The position numbers and the translations under genes were made by a program. From assembly GCF_014205875.1 (NCBI RefSeq), contig NZ_JACHEN010000006.1:105308-169307 (forward strand): 64,000 bases of DNA, given 5' to 3'. Position 1 is the stretch's first letter, and each line of letters begins with the position of its first letter. Below are positions 54,201-63,794 of the stretch, one piece after another. The stretch comes from Anaerosolibacter carboniphilus. GTDB lineage: Bacteria > Bacillota > Clostridia > Peptostreptococcales > Thermotaleaceae. The notes under the pieces are model-generated. The model ran no database searches. It saw nothing but the letters and a program-made list of their open reading frames with translations, and had not been told where the DNA came from.

Positions 54201-54360
54201 ATATATAGGAAATTATGGTTTTCAATTTCCTATATATGGGGTGTGCAGAGGGGATTTTCCCCTTTGCCGTATTCAGGAAGGTCCTCAGGCTGTTTTGCAG
54301 CCGTCGAAGGAAACCTAGGGTTTCCTAGCGAAAACAAATTGCCGATAGGCAACTTTGTTC
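54201..54360 (+). repeat. Structured dispersed repeat, copy 3
   Basis: This copy is close to identical to copy 2 except for a loss of four or five bases in the middle (CTCAGGCTG instead of CTCAGGAAGCTG) and a few point changes. The first stem and the closing GATA-loop stem are kept. The following stretch to 54530 is AT-rich and has no gene. Confidence 0.85.
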
Positions 54361-54530
54361 ATTTAATACATCCAATGTAAATGCTGTCGAAAGTTGCGAA
54401 AAATTTAAGCAGGAATTTTGTAAAATATAGGAAATAAGTTGCTAAAGAAATATTTAAAACTTGATGATGTTTTCCGATATATTGTTTACCGAGTTTATTG
54501 CTACGTTATTAGCTACAAGGGGGAAGGTTT

Positions 54531-55877
54531 ATGGTATTGGGAAAAACACAAAGGGATAAGGCTGGGCGACAAGGTGATGCATTCAGCCAAACTCAAGGAG
54601 AGATCATACTTTATCTAAAGAATAAAATCATGGAGTTGGAGCAGGAGATTCAACAGAGAAAAAAGATTGAGAAAGCTCTATGTGAGCGGGAAGAACATTT
54701 AAAACAAATTGTAGATAATACGATTGATATCATTTCCAAAACGAATTTGGAAGGCATCCTTCAATATGTGACACCTTCCCATGAAGATATTCTGGGATAT
54801 ACGTCTGCTGATCTTTTGGGCAAGCCGATTTTTGCATTGATCCATCCTGATGACCGACAGAAGCTGATGGGTCAGTTTTTTGAAAATGTGTCGGAGAGGG
54901 TGAGTGAGAGTTATAAGATAGAATGTAGGTATAGACATGCAAGGGGGCATTATGTCTGGCTGGAAGCCGTCGGAAAACTAATTTATGATCAGAAAAATCA
55001 ACCTGTGGGAGCTATATTCTGTTCTAGGGATATCACCCAGCGCAAGGAAGATGAAAGGGCATTGAAATTGGCCATGGAATGTGACGAAGTGAAAACGGAA
55101 TTCTTTACCAATATATCCCATGAGTTGAAGACACCGATAAATGTAATATTGGGATCTAATGAGATGATTGATCTAATTGCGCGAGACATGGAGGATGCAG
55201 CTTCTAAAGAAAAGCTAGTTAAATATATTCGCATGGTCAAGCAGAACTGCTATCGCCTCATTCGGTTGGTAAATAATTTTATTGATAGGACGAAGATCGA
55301 TTCAGGTTATATTCATGCAGAATTAGGGAATTATGACATCGTTAGAATTGTTGAAGATATTACATTATCTGTGGCAGAATACATAGGAAACAAGGGCGTA
55401 GATATGGTTTTTGATACAAGTGTAGAGGAGAAAGTGATGGCATGCGATCCTGATAAGATCGAGAGAATTATACTGAACCTCCTTTCCAATGCCATAAAGT
55501 TTACATCGTCAGGAGGACAAATATCTGTTCACATTTCTGAAGAGAAGGACAATATTCATATCTGTGTAAAAGACACTGGAGAAGGGATTCCAAAAGAAAA
55601 GCAGGATGAAATATTTAAGCGATTTATTCAATGTGAAAAAACATTTGCAAAAAACCAAGAAGGAAGCGGCATTGGTCTATCTTTAGTAAAATCTCTCGTA
55701 GAAATGCATCATGGGCGAATTATACTAAAGAGTGAAGTTGGTCAGGGTAGTGAATTTGAGATCGTGCTGCCTGTAAAAAGGATTGAAGCAGGTCAAATAC
55801 AGGAGAGAAATACCTACTATAGCACGGGCAATATTGAAAGAATTCATATTGAGTTTTCAGATATATATGTAAAATAA
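54531..55877 (+). CDS. Cytoplasmic PAS-domain sensor histidine kinase (orphan)
   Basis: The 448-residue kinase has an N-terminal coiled coil (LKNKIMELEQEIQQRKKIEKAL), one PAS domain (residues about 55-170, LKQIVDNTIDIISKTNLEGILQYVTPSHEDILGYT), the phosphoacceptor region FFTNISHELKTPINVI, and an ATPase domain with NLLSNAIKF, DTGEGIP and GSGIGLSLVKSLVEMHHG. No membrane helix is visible. No response regulator is adjacent, so its partner is unknown. Start follows GGGGGAAGG. Confidence 0.9.
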   Translation: MVLGKTQRDKAGRQGDAFSQTQGEIILYLKNKIMELEQEIQQRKKIEKALCEREEHLKQIVDNTIDIISKTNLEGILQYVTPSHEDILGYTSADLLGKPIFALIHPDDRQKLMGQFFENVSERVSESYKIECRYRHARGHYVWLEAVGKLIYDQKNQPVGAIFCSRDITQRKEDERALKLAMECDEVKTEFFTNISHELKTPINVILGSNEMIDLIARDMEDAASKEKLVKYIRMVKQNCYRLIRLVNNFIDRTKIDSGYIHAELGNYDIVRIVEDITLSVAEYIGNKGVDMVFDTSVEEKVMACDPDKIERIILNLLSNAIKFTSSGGQISVHISEEKDNIHICVKDTGEGIPKEKQDEIFKRFIQCEKTFAKNQEGSGIGLSLVKSLVEMHHGRIILKSEVGQGSEFEIVLPVKRIEAGQIQERNTYYSTGNIERIHIEFSDIYVK

Positions 55878-55919
55878 GTATGAAAAAGGATGGCGAAAGG
55901 CCATCCTTTTTCATACTTA
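55876..55919. terminator. Bidirectional terminator between kinase and recX
   Basis: AAGTATGAAAAAGGATGG and its complement flank a 7-base loop. Both directions end in a T-rich stretch, so it ends both convergent genes. Confidence 0.88.
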
Positions 55920-56561
55920 TTTTACAAGGGTATTTAGTACCTTCTTAATGATGTCGTAATCATAACCTCTCCTTTGTAAAAAACTGCCAAGCTTCCGATA
56001 CTGGGCGTTTTTATCATCATTTCGATAGGTAGAATTCAGCTTTTTTCTTCCAAGATCTAGGGCTGTTTCGAATTCATCAATAGGATCAATTTGTTCGTTT
56101 ATCGCCTCTTGGACAGTAGTTTTGTCGATTCCCTTCTGATAAAGCTCCTGCTTAATCCGCATCTTACCCAACTTTTGAATGTTTACCTTATCACGGATAT
56201 AAGACGCCGCGAAATCCTCATCGTTAATGTAGTTATGGGTTTGGAGGAAAGCCAAGGTTTTTTCGATGGTTGGAGCCTCATATTCTTTTTCTTTCATCTT
56301 CTTCTCCACTTCCTGGCGGGTTCTACCGCGGAAGGATAAAAGCTTGAGGGCATAGTGATTGGCCTTATTCTGTTCCTCTTCTTCAATGATTGTTTCCATG
56401 GAGGCAGGATCAATTTCTTTCCCTTTCAGCAAACGGTATTTCACCAGCAAGTCTTCAGAGATGCCAAAAGCAAACTGATGATCTACATAGATGGAATAGC
56501 GACCTTTGTTCTTTTCCTGCTGCTCAATTTTTGTAATGATTCCTCGATGAATTTCTGACAT
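55917..56561 (-). CDS. recX: Regulatory protein RecX
   Basis: The 214-residue helical-repeat protein fits RecX, which binds the RecA filament and limits its activity. Landmarks are ALKLLSFRGRTRQEVEKKMKEKEY and the later FLQTHNYINDEDFAASYIRDKVNIQKLGKMRIKQELYQKGI. The start is at 56561 (minus) behind GGAGG. No recA is in the window. The gene stands alone between a histidine kinase and a secreted protein gene. Confidence 0.87.
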   Translation of the reverse strand: MSEIHRGIITKIEQQEKNKGRYSIYVDHQFAFGISEDLLVKYRLLKGKEIDPASMETIIEEEEQNKANHYALKLLSFRGRTRQEVEKKMKEKEYEAPTIEKTLAFLQTHNYINDEDFAASYIRDKVNIQKLGKMRIKQELYQKGIDKTTVQEAINEQIDPIDEFETALDLGRKKLNSTYRNDDKNAQYRKLGSFLQRRGYDYDIIKKVLNTLVK

Positions 56562-56722
56562 TTGTATACCTCCTCCATAAAAGGATCTAATAACATTTTA
56601 CTATATTTTATCCACAGAAGAGCGTATATTTCATAAAAAATACAAAGGTTGTTCACAGTAAGGACACAAAAGACGTTTAAACTAGGTAATGTAAGTAAAA
56701 CAAATTTTGAGGAGGAAACAAC

Positions 56723-57559
56723 ATGAACAAAGTATTAGCAACAGCATTGGCATTGACTTTGTCAGTAGGAGTACTGACATCCCCAGTGTTAGCAGATAAC
56801 CAGGAAACAGAGCAAGCGCCGAAAAATGTGCTTGCAGGAAAAATTCAAGCACCTGAAGAAAAGATAATAGAGGGGACTATTCAGGAGATACAAGATCATG
56901 CTTGGATTGTGGCTGACCAGGATGGGAAAGAATATACAGTTCCAATCTTTGGATTTGAGCAATTAGAGGATTATAAAAAGTTGGATCCAACAGTCGGAAC
57001 AAAGGTGACCCTAAAAGGAAATAGCCTAAATCTAGCGAATGGCCCAGTAAAGATCTTCCGTACAGCAGCAGGTATAAAGGGAGATGAAGATGCAGCGCTT
57101 TCTGAGACTGTGACAGTATTTAAGCTAGGGAACAAAGAGGGCATTGTTGAACTAGACAAAGAAGATATTTTAAAGATAATGTCGGATAAAGAAACAGGGG
57201 GTATCCATGTCGTAAAAGCGATTCCGGCTGAAGAAGGAATGAATTTGACAGAAAAGGATTTTGCTGAAATTTCAGAGAAAGCACCGGTCTTAAAGATGAA
57301 GGGAGAAGAAGGGATTATTGAATTAGATAAGGAAGAGATTCTTAAAAGGATAAAGGATGAAGGGGTAGAGATTGGTGAAGCTGTAAAAGGTATCCCTGTC
57401 GAAGGAAACGTGATTTCCATGGGTAAGGATTTTCTGAAAGAATTAAAGGGAGATTTGTTTACGGCCCATGAGATCACTGTCGGTGGCATGACATTAAAGC
57501 TGCCAGCAATGAAAATAGCTATACCAGCATTGCCAGCCACAGAAAAAGTGGAGGAGTAA
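56723..57559 (+). CDS. Secreted protein with an internal tandem repeat, unknown
   Basis: The 278-residue protein has a signal peptide (about residues 1-24, cleavage near VLADN). Residues about 50-110 form a first region (GTIQEIQDHAWIVADQDGKEYTVPIFGF). Two repeats of about 70 residues follow, each with GIVELDKEDIL or GIIELDKEEIL, then xKAIPxEE/GIPVEG and a LTEKDF or MGKDFL segment. It lies 112 bases upstream of a two-component system gene pair and may be sensed by or act with that system. No family is recognised. Confidence 0.65.
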   Translation: MNKVLATALALTLSVGVLTSPVLADNQETEQAPKNVLAGKIQAPEEKIIEGTIQEIQDHAWIVADQDGKEYTVPIFGFEQLEDYKKLDPTVGTKVTLKGNSLNLANGPVKIFRTAAGIKGDEDAALSETVTVFKLGNKEGIVELDKEDILKIMSDKETGGIHVVKAIPAEEGMNLTEKDFAEISEKAPVLKMKGEEGIIELDKEEILKRIKDEGVEIGEAVKGIPVEGNVISMGKDFLKELKGDLFTAHEITVGGMTLKLPAMKIAIPALPATEKVEE

Positions 57560-57671
57560 TATACACATAGATAGCAAACAAATACCTACTTATGGGCTAT
57601 AATATAAGTAGGTATTTGCTTTGTTCATCTATAGGAAATTATGGTCTTTAATTCCTAAAGGAGGAATGGGA

Positions 57672-58352
57672 ATGAACAGAAATTTATTGTTGATAGAAGA
57701 TGAAGATAGAATGAGAGAAATCTTAGTGGATTATTTTAAGAAAGAACAATTCCATATTTTTGAAGCATCCAATGGAAGGGAAGCCATGGAGATATTTGAA
57801 GAGAACAATATTCATCTGGTAATTTTAGATATTATGATTCCAGAGATTGATGGATGGGCGGTTTGCAAGAGAATAAGAAAAGAATCGGATGTACCAGTCA
57901 TTATGCTGACAGCTCGTTCTGATGAAGATGATAAATTGATGGGTTATGAGTTAGGCGCTGATGACTATGTGACAAAGCCCTTCAGTCCAAAGGTTCTGGT
58001 GGCTAAATCAAAAATGCTGCTAAAGCGGGCCGAAGGAAATGTAGGAAAGGATAGCAGCGTTTTACATTGCGGGGGAATTGAGATCAATAAGTTGTCTCGT
58101 GCGGTGAAGTTGGATGATGTATTGGTAGAACTAGCACCCAAGGAATATGAGCTGCTTTTATATATGATGGAAAATAAGGAAATGGTATTGACGAGAGAAC
58201 AAATTTTAAATCATGTGTGGGGATATGATTATTTCGGAGATCTTCGTACTGTGGATACCCATATCAAAAAGATACGGAGCAAGCTGGGAGAATGGTCTAA
58301 ACATATCGGCACCATCACCCGAGTGGGGTATAAATTTGAGGTGAACAAATGA
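57672..58352 (+). CDS. OmpR/PhoB-family response regulator
   Basis: The 226-residue regulator has a receiver domain with acidic pocket EDED near the start, phosphoacceptor aspartate in LVILDIMIP, threonine in MLTARSD and lysine in VTKPFSP, then a winged-helix DNA-binding domain (LAPKEYELLLYMMENKEMVLTREQILNHVWGYDY and DTHIKKIRSKLG). The start ATG 57672 has AAAGGAGG seven bases upstream. Its stop overlaps the kinase start by four bases (ATGA), which shows translational coupling. Confidence 0.95.
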   Translation: MNRNLLLIEDEDRMREILVDYFKKEQFHIFEASNGREAMEIFEENNIHLVILDIMIPEIDGWAVCKRIRKESDVPVIMLTARSDEDDKLMGYELGADDYVTKPFSPKVLVAKSKMLLKRAEGNVGKDSSVLHCGGIEINKLSRAVKLDDVLVELAPKEYELLLYMMENKEMVLTREQILNHVWGYDYFGDLRTVDTHIKKIRSKLGEWSKHIGTITRVGYKFEVNK

Positions 58353-60253
58353 GGAACAAAAGTATAACCTTTAAGCTTTTTGCCATTACTTCAGCATTTT
58401 TTATATTTTTTTTAATGGTTACGGCTGTTGCTCAAACATTGTTTTTTGAAAGATTCTATATCTATCAGAAAGTAAATCGCCTGGAAAAAAGTATAGAAGA
58501 CTTTGCAAACTTGTATGAAGGAAGACCATGGGATCAGAAAACGATCGTCAAGAATATCAACAAGTTTATTGATCAAAATAACGCTCAAGTGGCTATATTA
58601 AACGAACGTGGTGCACCTAAGTATGTCCATGCCTTTGATATTGTAGTGGAAAATGCAGAAAAAGAGAGAATTACGATTCCTTTAAACAATATTATGATGA
58701 TGGAAGTATTCCAGGAACTGAATGTAACTGTAGGATCCGATGTGAAGCTGGAAGGCATCTTTACTGGAGAAAAGTATGGTACGTTCTACCCATTTCGTAT
58801 CCAGATGAAGGGTTCCCCGTGGCTAAGCTTGAACCAGTTAACACCAGCTGTAAACAAATTCAAAATCATCAGTATACCTAAAACAGCAGAATTTGCCATA
58901 CAAGCTCAACCAGGGAAAATTGCAGTTCAAAAAGGTGATATACCCTTCGAAGTAGCTGGGAGTAAGGAAGCGCAAGTTATCCAAATCAATATGGAAAATA
59001 TTGAAGGAAAGATCGTAGAGGTTAATCTGCCAGAACGAAGGGATAATATGGCGCCATACAAAGAAGACATGTTTTGGTCTGCTGTGGATCAATGGTTTTG
59101 GGTTGCAAATGGAGAAAATTTTGCATTTAAAGATGATGAAGTCATTCGTTATCCATATAAGAATCCCATGAATGGTATCGACAATGTTGTCTTGGTAAAA
59201 CCCATTATAGAAGATGGAAGATTACGTGAAATGATCTTTACCATGACCTCGCTGCAGCCCGTTGGAGAAGCCGCTGGAGTGATGAAGGATTACTATATCT
59301 ACCTATTTCTTCTCGCTGGTTTATTGATCATGGCATTATCCTATATTTACTCCAAAATGGTTGCGAAACCGCTGATTCAGATCAACAATGCAGCAGTGAA
59401 GATGGCAAACCTTGATTTTTCAGTGACCTGTGACAGTACATCCACCGATGAAATCGGAAGCTTAGCCAACAGCTTAAACAGCCTTTCCAAAAACCTTAGC
59501 AGGAGCATGGCGGATTTACAGACAACCAACGAAAAACTTAAAGTAGAAATTGAAAAGGAAAGAAGCTTGGAAAAAATGAGGAAAGAGTTCGTCTCCAGTG
59601 TATCTCATGAGTTGAAGACACCTTTGGGTATCATGAAGGGATATGCTGAGGGATTAAAAGATGGGATAGCTGAAGAGAAGAAAGAATATTATCTGGAAGT
59701 GATTCTGGATGAAATAGGAAAAATGGATGTTCTCGTATTGGATATGCTGGAGTTATCTAAGTTGGAGTCTAAGGCCTATCAGCTGAAGAAACAGAATTTT
59801 TCTATCCATTCATTGATTGACGAGGTGGCCCATCGTTTTATTCAACAGGTTCAGAAAAAAGGTCTACGATTAAAACATATTTATGAAGAAGATGAATGCT
59901 GGTGTTATGGAGATATGTGGCGGATTGAGCAGGTGATCGTTAATCTATTGAGTAATGCCATAAGGCATGCACCAGTGGAAGGGAATATTCATATTTATAT
60001 AAAAACGAGGGAAGATCAAGTCGTAATTGGGATTGAAAACGAGGGGCAGCCTATTCCAGAAGAGAAGATGGATAGAATCTGGGATCGTTTCTATCGACTT
60101 GAAGAAGCGAGAGGGCGTCAATCAGGGGGAACAGGATTGGGTCTTGCCATCGTAAAAAATATTTTAGAGCTTCATGGAAGTGAATATGGTGTAAGGAATA
60201 CTGACATGGGCGTGGAATTTTTCTTTACGCTAGCGAAAGGGATAGAAGCATGA
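58349..60253 (+). CDS. Membrane sensor histidine kinase
   Basis: The 634-residue kinase has a membrane helix near residues 9-30, a large extracellular region of about 275 residues without a domain I recognise, a second helix near 308-328, HAMP, the phosphoacceptor box FVSSVSHELKTPLGIMKGYAEGL, and an ATPase domain with NLLSNAIRH and GTGLGLAIVKNILELHG. It forms a pair with the overlapping response regulator gene. The unrecognised sensor and the secreted repeat protein upstream suggest a cell-envelope signal. Confidence 0.93.
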   Translation: MRNKSITFKLFAITSAFFIFFLMVTAVAQTLFFERFYIYQKVNRLEKSIEDFANLYEGRPWDQKTIVKNINKFIDQNNAQVAILNERGAPKYVHAFDIVVENAEKERITIPLNNIMMMEVFQELNVTVGSDVKLEGIFTGEKYGTFYPFRIQMKGSPWLSLNQLTPAVNKFKIISIPKTAEFAIQAQPGKIAVQKGDIPFEVAGSKEAQVIQINMENIEGKIVEVNLPERRDNMAPYKEDMFWSAVDQWFWVANGENFAFKDDEVIRYPYKNPMNGIDNVVLVKPIIEDGRLREMIFTMTSLQPVGEAAGVMKDYYIYLFLLAGLLIMALSYIYSKMVAKPLIQINNAAVKMANLDFSVTCDSTSTDEIGSLANSLNSLSKNLSRSMADLQTTNEKLKVEIEKERSLEKMRKEFVSSVSHELKTPLGIMKGYAEGLKDGIAEEKKEYYLEVILDEIGKMDVLVLDMLELSKLESKAYQLKKQNFSIHSLIDEVAHRFIQQVQKKGLRLKHIYEEDECWCYGDMWRIEQVIVNLLSNAIRHAPVEGNIHIYIKTREDQVVIGIENEGQPIPEEKMDRIWDRFYRLEEARGRQSGGTGLGLAIVKNILELHGSEYGVRNTDMGVEFFFTLAKGIEA

Positions 60254-60307
60254 AGAAGATAAGTATGTTTAGTATCTTCCTATTTAGGGAATAATTGAAA
60301 TAATAAA

Positions 60308-60336
60308 TTGATTTCTGTTTTATTATTTGATACAAT
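60308..60336 (+). promoter_or_regulatory. Sigma-A promoter of leuS
   Basis: TTGATT (60308-60313) and TACAAT (60331-60336) are spaced by 17 bases, directly before the T-box leader. Confidence 0.75.
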
Positions 60337-60354
60337 ACTTTCAAATGAATATTT

Positions 60355-60582
60355 GGCAAAGAAGGGAAGTAGTAGGTTGAATCTTTGTTTCCAGAGAGTC
60401 ATCGGTTGGTGAAAGATGACAGCAAAGAAAATTGAACTCGTCCTGGAGCTATTGGGGTGAAAGTATTAGCCCTGATCGGATAAACCCGTTATCGTTTTTG
60501 AGAGGACAGTCTAAGGCTGTCAAATAGAGTGGTACCGCGAGTCTTTCGTCTCTATATGGAGATGAAGGACTTTTTATTTTTA
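60355..60582 (+). promoter_or_regulatory. T-box leader, leucine-specific, controlling leuS
   Basis: The T-box sequence AGAGTGGTACCGCG is at 60527-60540. The probable specifier codon is CTC at 60437-60439 in the stem I internal loop (ATTGAACTCGTCC), which reads leucine and fits the downstream gene. The terminator pairs AGTCTTTCGTCTC with GAGATGAAGGACT and ends in TTTTTATTTTT. Uncharged tRNA-Leu should prevent termination. Confidence 0.93.
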
Positions 60583-60606
60583 TACTAAAAAGAGGATGTG
60601 AACAGC

Positions 60607-63015
60607 ATGAAAGAGTATAATCCAAAAAACCTTGAGAAGAAGTGGCAGGACATATGGGATGAAAAAGGAACTTTTTATGCTTCCGATGACAAGTCGAAGC
60701 CTAAATATTATGCATTGGTAGAGTTCCCTTATCCATCGGGACAAGGGCTCCACGTTGGACATCCAAGATCCTATACAGCCTTGGACGTTGTATCGAGAAA
60801 AAGAAGATTGCAAGGTTATAATGTTCTTTATCCTATGGGATGGGATGCATTCGGATTACCGACAGAAAACTTTGCTATCAAAAATAAGATTCACCCAAGG
60901 ATCGTTACGGAGCAAAATATTGCTCGCTTCAAGGCTCAATTGAAATCATTGGGATTATCCTTTGACTGGTCAAGAGAGGTAGATACCACAGATCCTAACT
61001 ACTACAAATGGACCCAATGGATTTTTCTAAAGCTTTTTGAAAAAGGATTAGCCTATAAAAAAGAGGCAGCTATTAACTGGTGTACAGATTGTAAGGTTGG
61101 TTTGGCCAATGAAGAGGTGGTCAATGGTGTTTGTGAGCGTTGCGGCGGCGAGGTCGTTCGTAAGATCAAAAACCAATGGATGCTAAAAATAACAGAATAT
61201 GCAGAACGATTGATCAAGGACTTACAAATTGTCGATTATATCGACCGTGTAAAAATTCAGCAGGAAAATTGGATTGGTCGCTCCACAGGAATGGAAATTG
61301 ATTTTAATGTGACGGGCAATCAACAGATTAGGGTTTATACCACAAGGCCAGATACATTGTTTGGTGCAACCTATATGGTTATTGCCCCTGAACATCCATT
61401 GATTGAGGAATTGAAAAGTCACATCACAAATTTAAATGAGATTGAAGCCTATAAAGAACAAGCCAGCAAGAAGTCTGATTTTGAGCGAACTGAGCTGGTA
61501 AAAGAGAAAACTGGGGTAGAGATTCAAGGCGTTAAGGCGATAAATCCTGTCACAGAAAAGGAAATTCCAATCTTCATTTCTGATTATGTATTGATATCCT
61601 ATGGTACAGGTGCCATCATGGCTGTACCAGGCCACGATACAAGGGACTGGGAATTTGCAAAGAAATTTAATCTTCCAATTGTGGAGGTTGTAGCAGGCGG
61701 TAATGTGGAAGAAGCTGCCTACACGGATACAGAGAGCGGTGTCTTGATAAACTCTGGATTTATCAATGGCTTAGAAGTAAAGGAAGCCAAGGAAAAGATC
61801 AGCAGCTGGCTTGAGGAAAAAGGAATTGGTCAGCGAAAGGTAAACTTTAAGTTGAGAGACTGGGTATTCTCCCGTCAGCGGTACTGGGGAGAGCCAATTC
61901 CGCTGGTTTACTGCCAGGAATGTGGATGGGTCCCTGTACCAGAGGAAGAACTGCCAGTGGTGTTGCCTGAGGTAGAGAGCTATGAGCCTACGGAAAATGG
62001 AGAATCTCCATTGGCTAACATGCGAGATTGGGTGGAAACTACCTGTCCAAAGTGTGGAGGAAAAGGGGAAAGAGAAACAGATACCATGCCGCAATGGGCA
62101 GGATCCTCTTGGTATTTCTTAAGATATACAGATCCTTATAACGATAAAGAACTGGCCAGCAAGGAGAATCTTGATTATTGGACACCGATTGATTGGTACA
62201 ATGGTGGTATGGAGCATACAACCCTGCATCTATTGTACTCTAGATTTTGGCATAAGTTCCTATATGATTATGGTGTAGTACCAACGCCAGAGCCATATCA
62301 GAAGCGTACGTCCCATGGTATGATCTTGGGTGAAAACAGCGAGAAAATGTCAAAATCCAGAGGCAATGTGGTAAATCCTGATGACATTGTTGAGGAGTTT
62401 GGGGCAGATACCCTGAGAGTATATGAAATGTTTATTGGGGATTTCGAGAAGAGTGTACCGTGGTCACAAAATGGTATCAAGGGATGCCGAAGATTCCTAG
62501 ATCGTACTTGGAAACTTCAAAGCATCTTGGTGGATGGAGATGCGCTATCCAGTGACCTGGAAAGCACCATTCATAAAACGATCAAAAAGGTCAGCGAAGA
62601 CTTTGAAAACTTGAAGTTTAACACAGCTATAGCAGCCTTGATGTCTTTGATCAATGATTTTAATGGGAAAGGTGCTATCAATAAAGCAGAATTTAAGGTA
62701 TTCTTAATGTTACTCAATCCAATCGCACCCCATATTACAGAAGAACTGTGGCAGATGAATGGGTTCGAAGGTATGGTTACAGATCAATCTTGGCCACAGT
62801 GGGATGAAGCCAAAACAAAGGATGATACCATTGAAATGGCTGTACAGGTGAATGGTAAAGTAAGGGGTACCATCGTCATCGCTGCTGATGCTTCTCAAGA
62901 AGACGCAAAAGAAAAGGCAATGGCAGACGAAAAGATTTTTGCCTTTATCGATGGAAAATCCGTCGTGAAAGAAATCTACGTACCAGGTAAGATCTTTAAT
63001 ATCGTTGTGAAGTAA
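60607..63015 (+). CDS. leuS: Leucyl-tRNA synthetase
   Basis: The 802-residue class I synthetase charges tRNA-Leu. The HIGH motif appears as HVGH in [10 protein letters not shown] near residue 50, and the KMSKS loop as [10 protein letters not shown] near residue 580. A CP1 editing domain lies between ([20 protein letters not shown]). Cysteine pairs CTDC...CERC and CQEC...CPKC suggest zinc-binding knuckles. I chose ATG 60607; GTG 60598 is also in frame. The leucine T-box directly upstream confirms identity. Confidence 0.97.
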   Translation: MKEYNPKNLEKKWQDIWDEKGTFYASDDKSKPKYYALVEFPYPSGQGLHVGHPRSYTALDVVSRKRRLQGYNVLYPMGWDAFGLPTENFAIKNKIHPRIVTEQNIARFKAQLKSLGLSFDWSREVDTTDPNYYKWTQWIFLKLFEKGLAYKKEAAINWCTDCKVGLANEEVVNGVCERCGGEVVRKIKNQWMLKITEYAERLIKDLQIVDYIDRVKIQQENWIGRSTGMEIDFNVTGNQQIRVYTTRPDTLFGATYMVIAPEHPLIEELKSHITNLNEIEAYKEQASKKSDFERTELVKEKTGVEIQGVKAINPVTEKEIPIFISDYVLISYGTGAIMAVPGHDTRDWEFAKKFNLPIVEVVAGGNVEEAAYTDTESGVLINSGFINGLEVKEAKEKISSWLEEKGIGQRKVNFKLRDWVFSRQRYWGEPIPLVYCQECGWVPVPEEELPVVLPEVESYEPTENGESPLANMRDWVETTCPKCGGKGERETDTMPQWAGSSWYFLRYTDPYNDKELASKENLDYWTPIDWYNGGMEHTTLHLLYSRFWHKFLYDYGVVPTPEPYQKRTSHGMILGENSEKMSKSRGNVVNPDDIVEEFGADTLRVYEMFIGDFEKSVPWSQNGIKGCRRFLDRTWKLQSILVDGDALSSDLESTIHKTIKKVSEDFENLKFNTAIAALMSLINDFNGKGAINKAEFKVFLMLLNPIAPHITEELWQMNGFEGMVTDQSWPQWDEAKTKDDTIEMAVQVNGKVRGTIVIAADASQEDAKEKAMADEKIFAFIDGKSVVKEIYVPGKIFNIVVK

Positions 63016-63028
63016 ATATATTTTATAG

Positions 63029-63063
63029 ACAGTCCTTGTCAAAAGATTAGGGCTGTTTTTCAT
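63029..63063 (+). terminator. Terminator after leuS
   Basis: ACAGTCCT pairs with AGGGCTGT (one G-T pair) around a 12-base loop, followed by TTTTTCATTTTT. Confidence 0.75.
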
Positions 63064-63149
63064 TTTTCATATTGAAAAGAAGAAAAAGAAGTATTATAAT
63101 ATACATGATTATATGAGCATTTATTCATATAATATTGGGAGGTATTATT

Positions 63150-63755
63150 ATGAAAGTCACAAATGTTTTATCATTTATATTGTTTATCATTTTTCTTGTA
63201 TCTTATCTCATGAAGTTATTCATGCTATATAGAAGGCATGGTATCCATGGGAATGTACTGGGGAAAGGGAAAAAGGGAAGAGAAATTGACCATACGGAAA
63301 TTTTGCTTAAGATTACCACCTTTGTATGGGGGTTCGTATGGTTTTTTGAATCAGTGGCAGATGATTTGGTTAGAAATGTTTTTAAAGATTTTCCTGTTAA
63401 CGATAATATACGTTATGTTGGCATCGCAGCCATGGCAGCAGGGCTAGGGTTATTTATTTTAGCTATGATTACAATGAGAACATCATGGCGGGTAGGTATT
63501 GATAAGAAAACAAAAACAGAGCTAATTACAGAGGGAATCTATAGATATAGCAGAAATCCAGCCTTTGTTGGCTTTGATCTCATGTTTACAGGTGTGTTTT
63601 TAACATATCCCAATATACTCACATTCTTTGTTTTCATATTGAATGTTATGTCAATTCATAAACTCATCCTTCAAGAGGAGAAACATTTAGAGATGATTTT
63701 CCAGGAACGATATAGAGAATATAAGAATGAGACAGCAAGGTATTTATTTTTCTAG
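63150..63755 (+). CDS. Isoprenylcysteine carboxyl methyltransferase-like membrane protein
   Basis: The 201-residue protein has about four hydrophobic segments and the C-terminal motif of the ICMT/PEMT-type membrane methyltransferases: LITEGIYRYSRNPAFVGFDLMFTGVFL followed by EEKHLEMIFQERYREYKN. These use S-adenosylmethionine and act on membrane-associated substrates. The start ATG 63150 follows GGGAGG. The bacterial substrate is unknown. Confidence 0.82.
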   Translation: MKVTNVLSFILFIIFLVSYLMKLFMLYRRHGIHGNVLGKGKKGREIDHTEILLKITTFVWGFVWFFESVADDLVRNVFKDFPVNDNIRYVGIAAMAAGLGLFILAMITMRTSWRVGIDKKTKTELITEGIYRYSRNPAFVGFDLMFTGVFLTYPNILTFFVFILNVMSIHKLILQEEKHLEMIFQERYREYKNETARYLFF

Positions 63756-63757
63756 GG

Positions 63758-63794
63758 ATCGATTTATTCAAAAGTATAATAAATCGATTTTTAT
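63758..63794 (+). terminator. Terminator after the ICMT-like gene
   Basis: ATCGATTTATT and its exact complement pair around a 9-base loop, followed by TTTTAT. The rest of the window (63795-64000) has GAGGAGG at 63799-63805 and a GTG frame that stops after ten codons; no convincing gene is seen. Confidence 0.8.
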
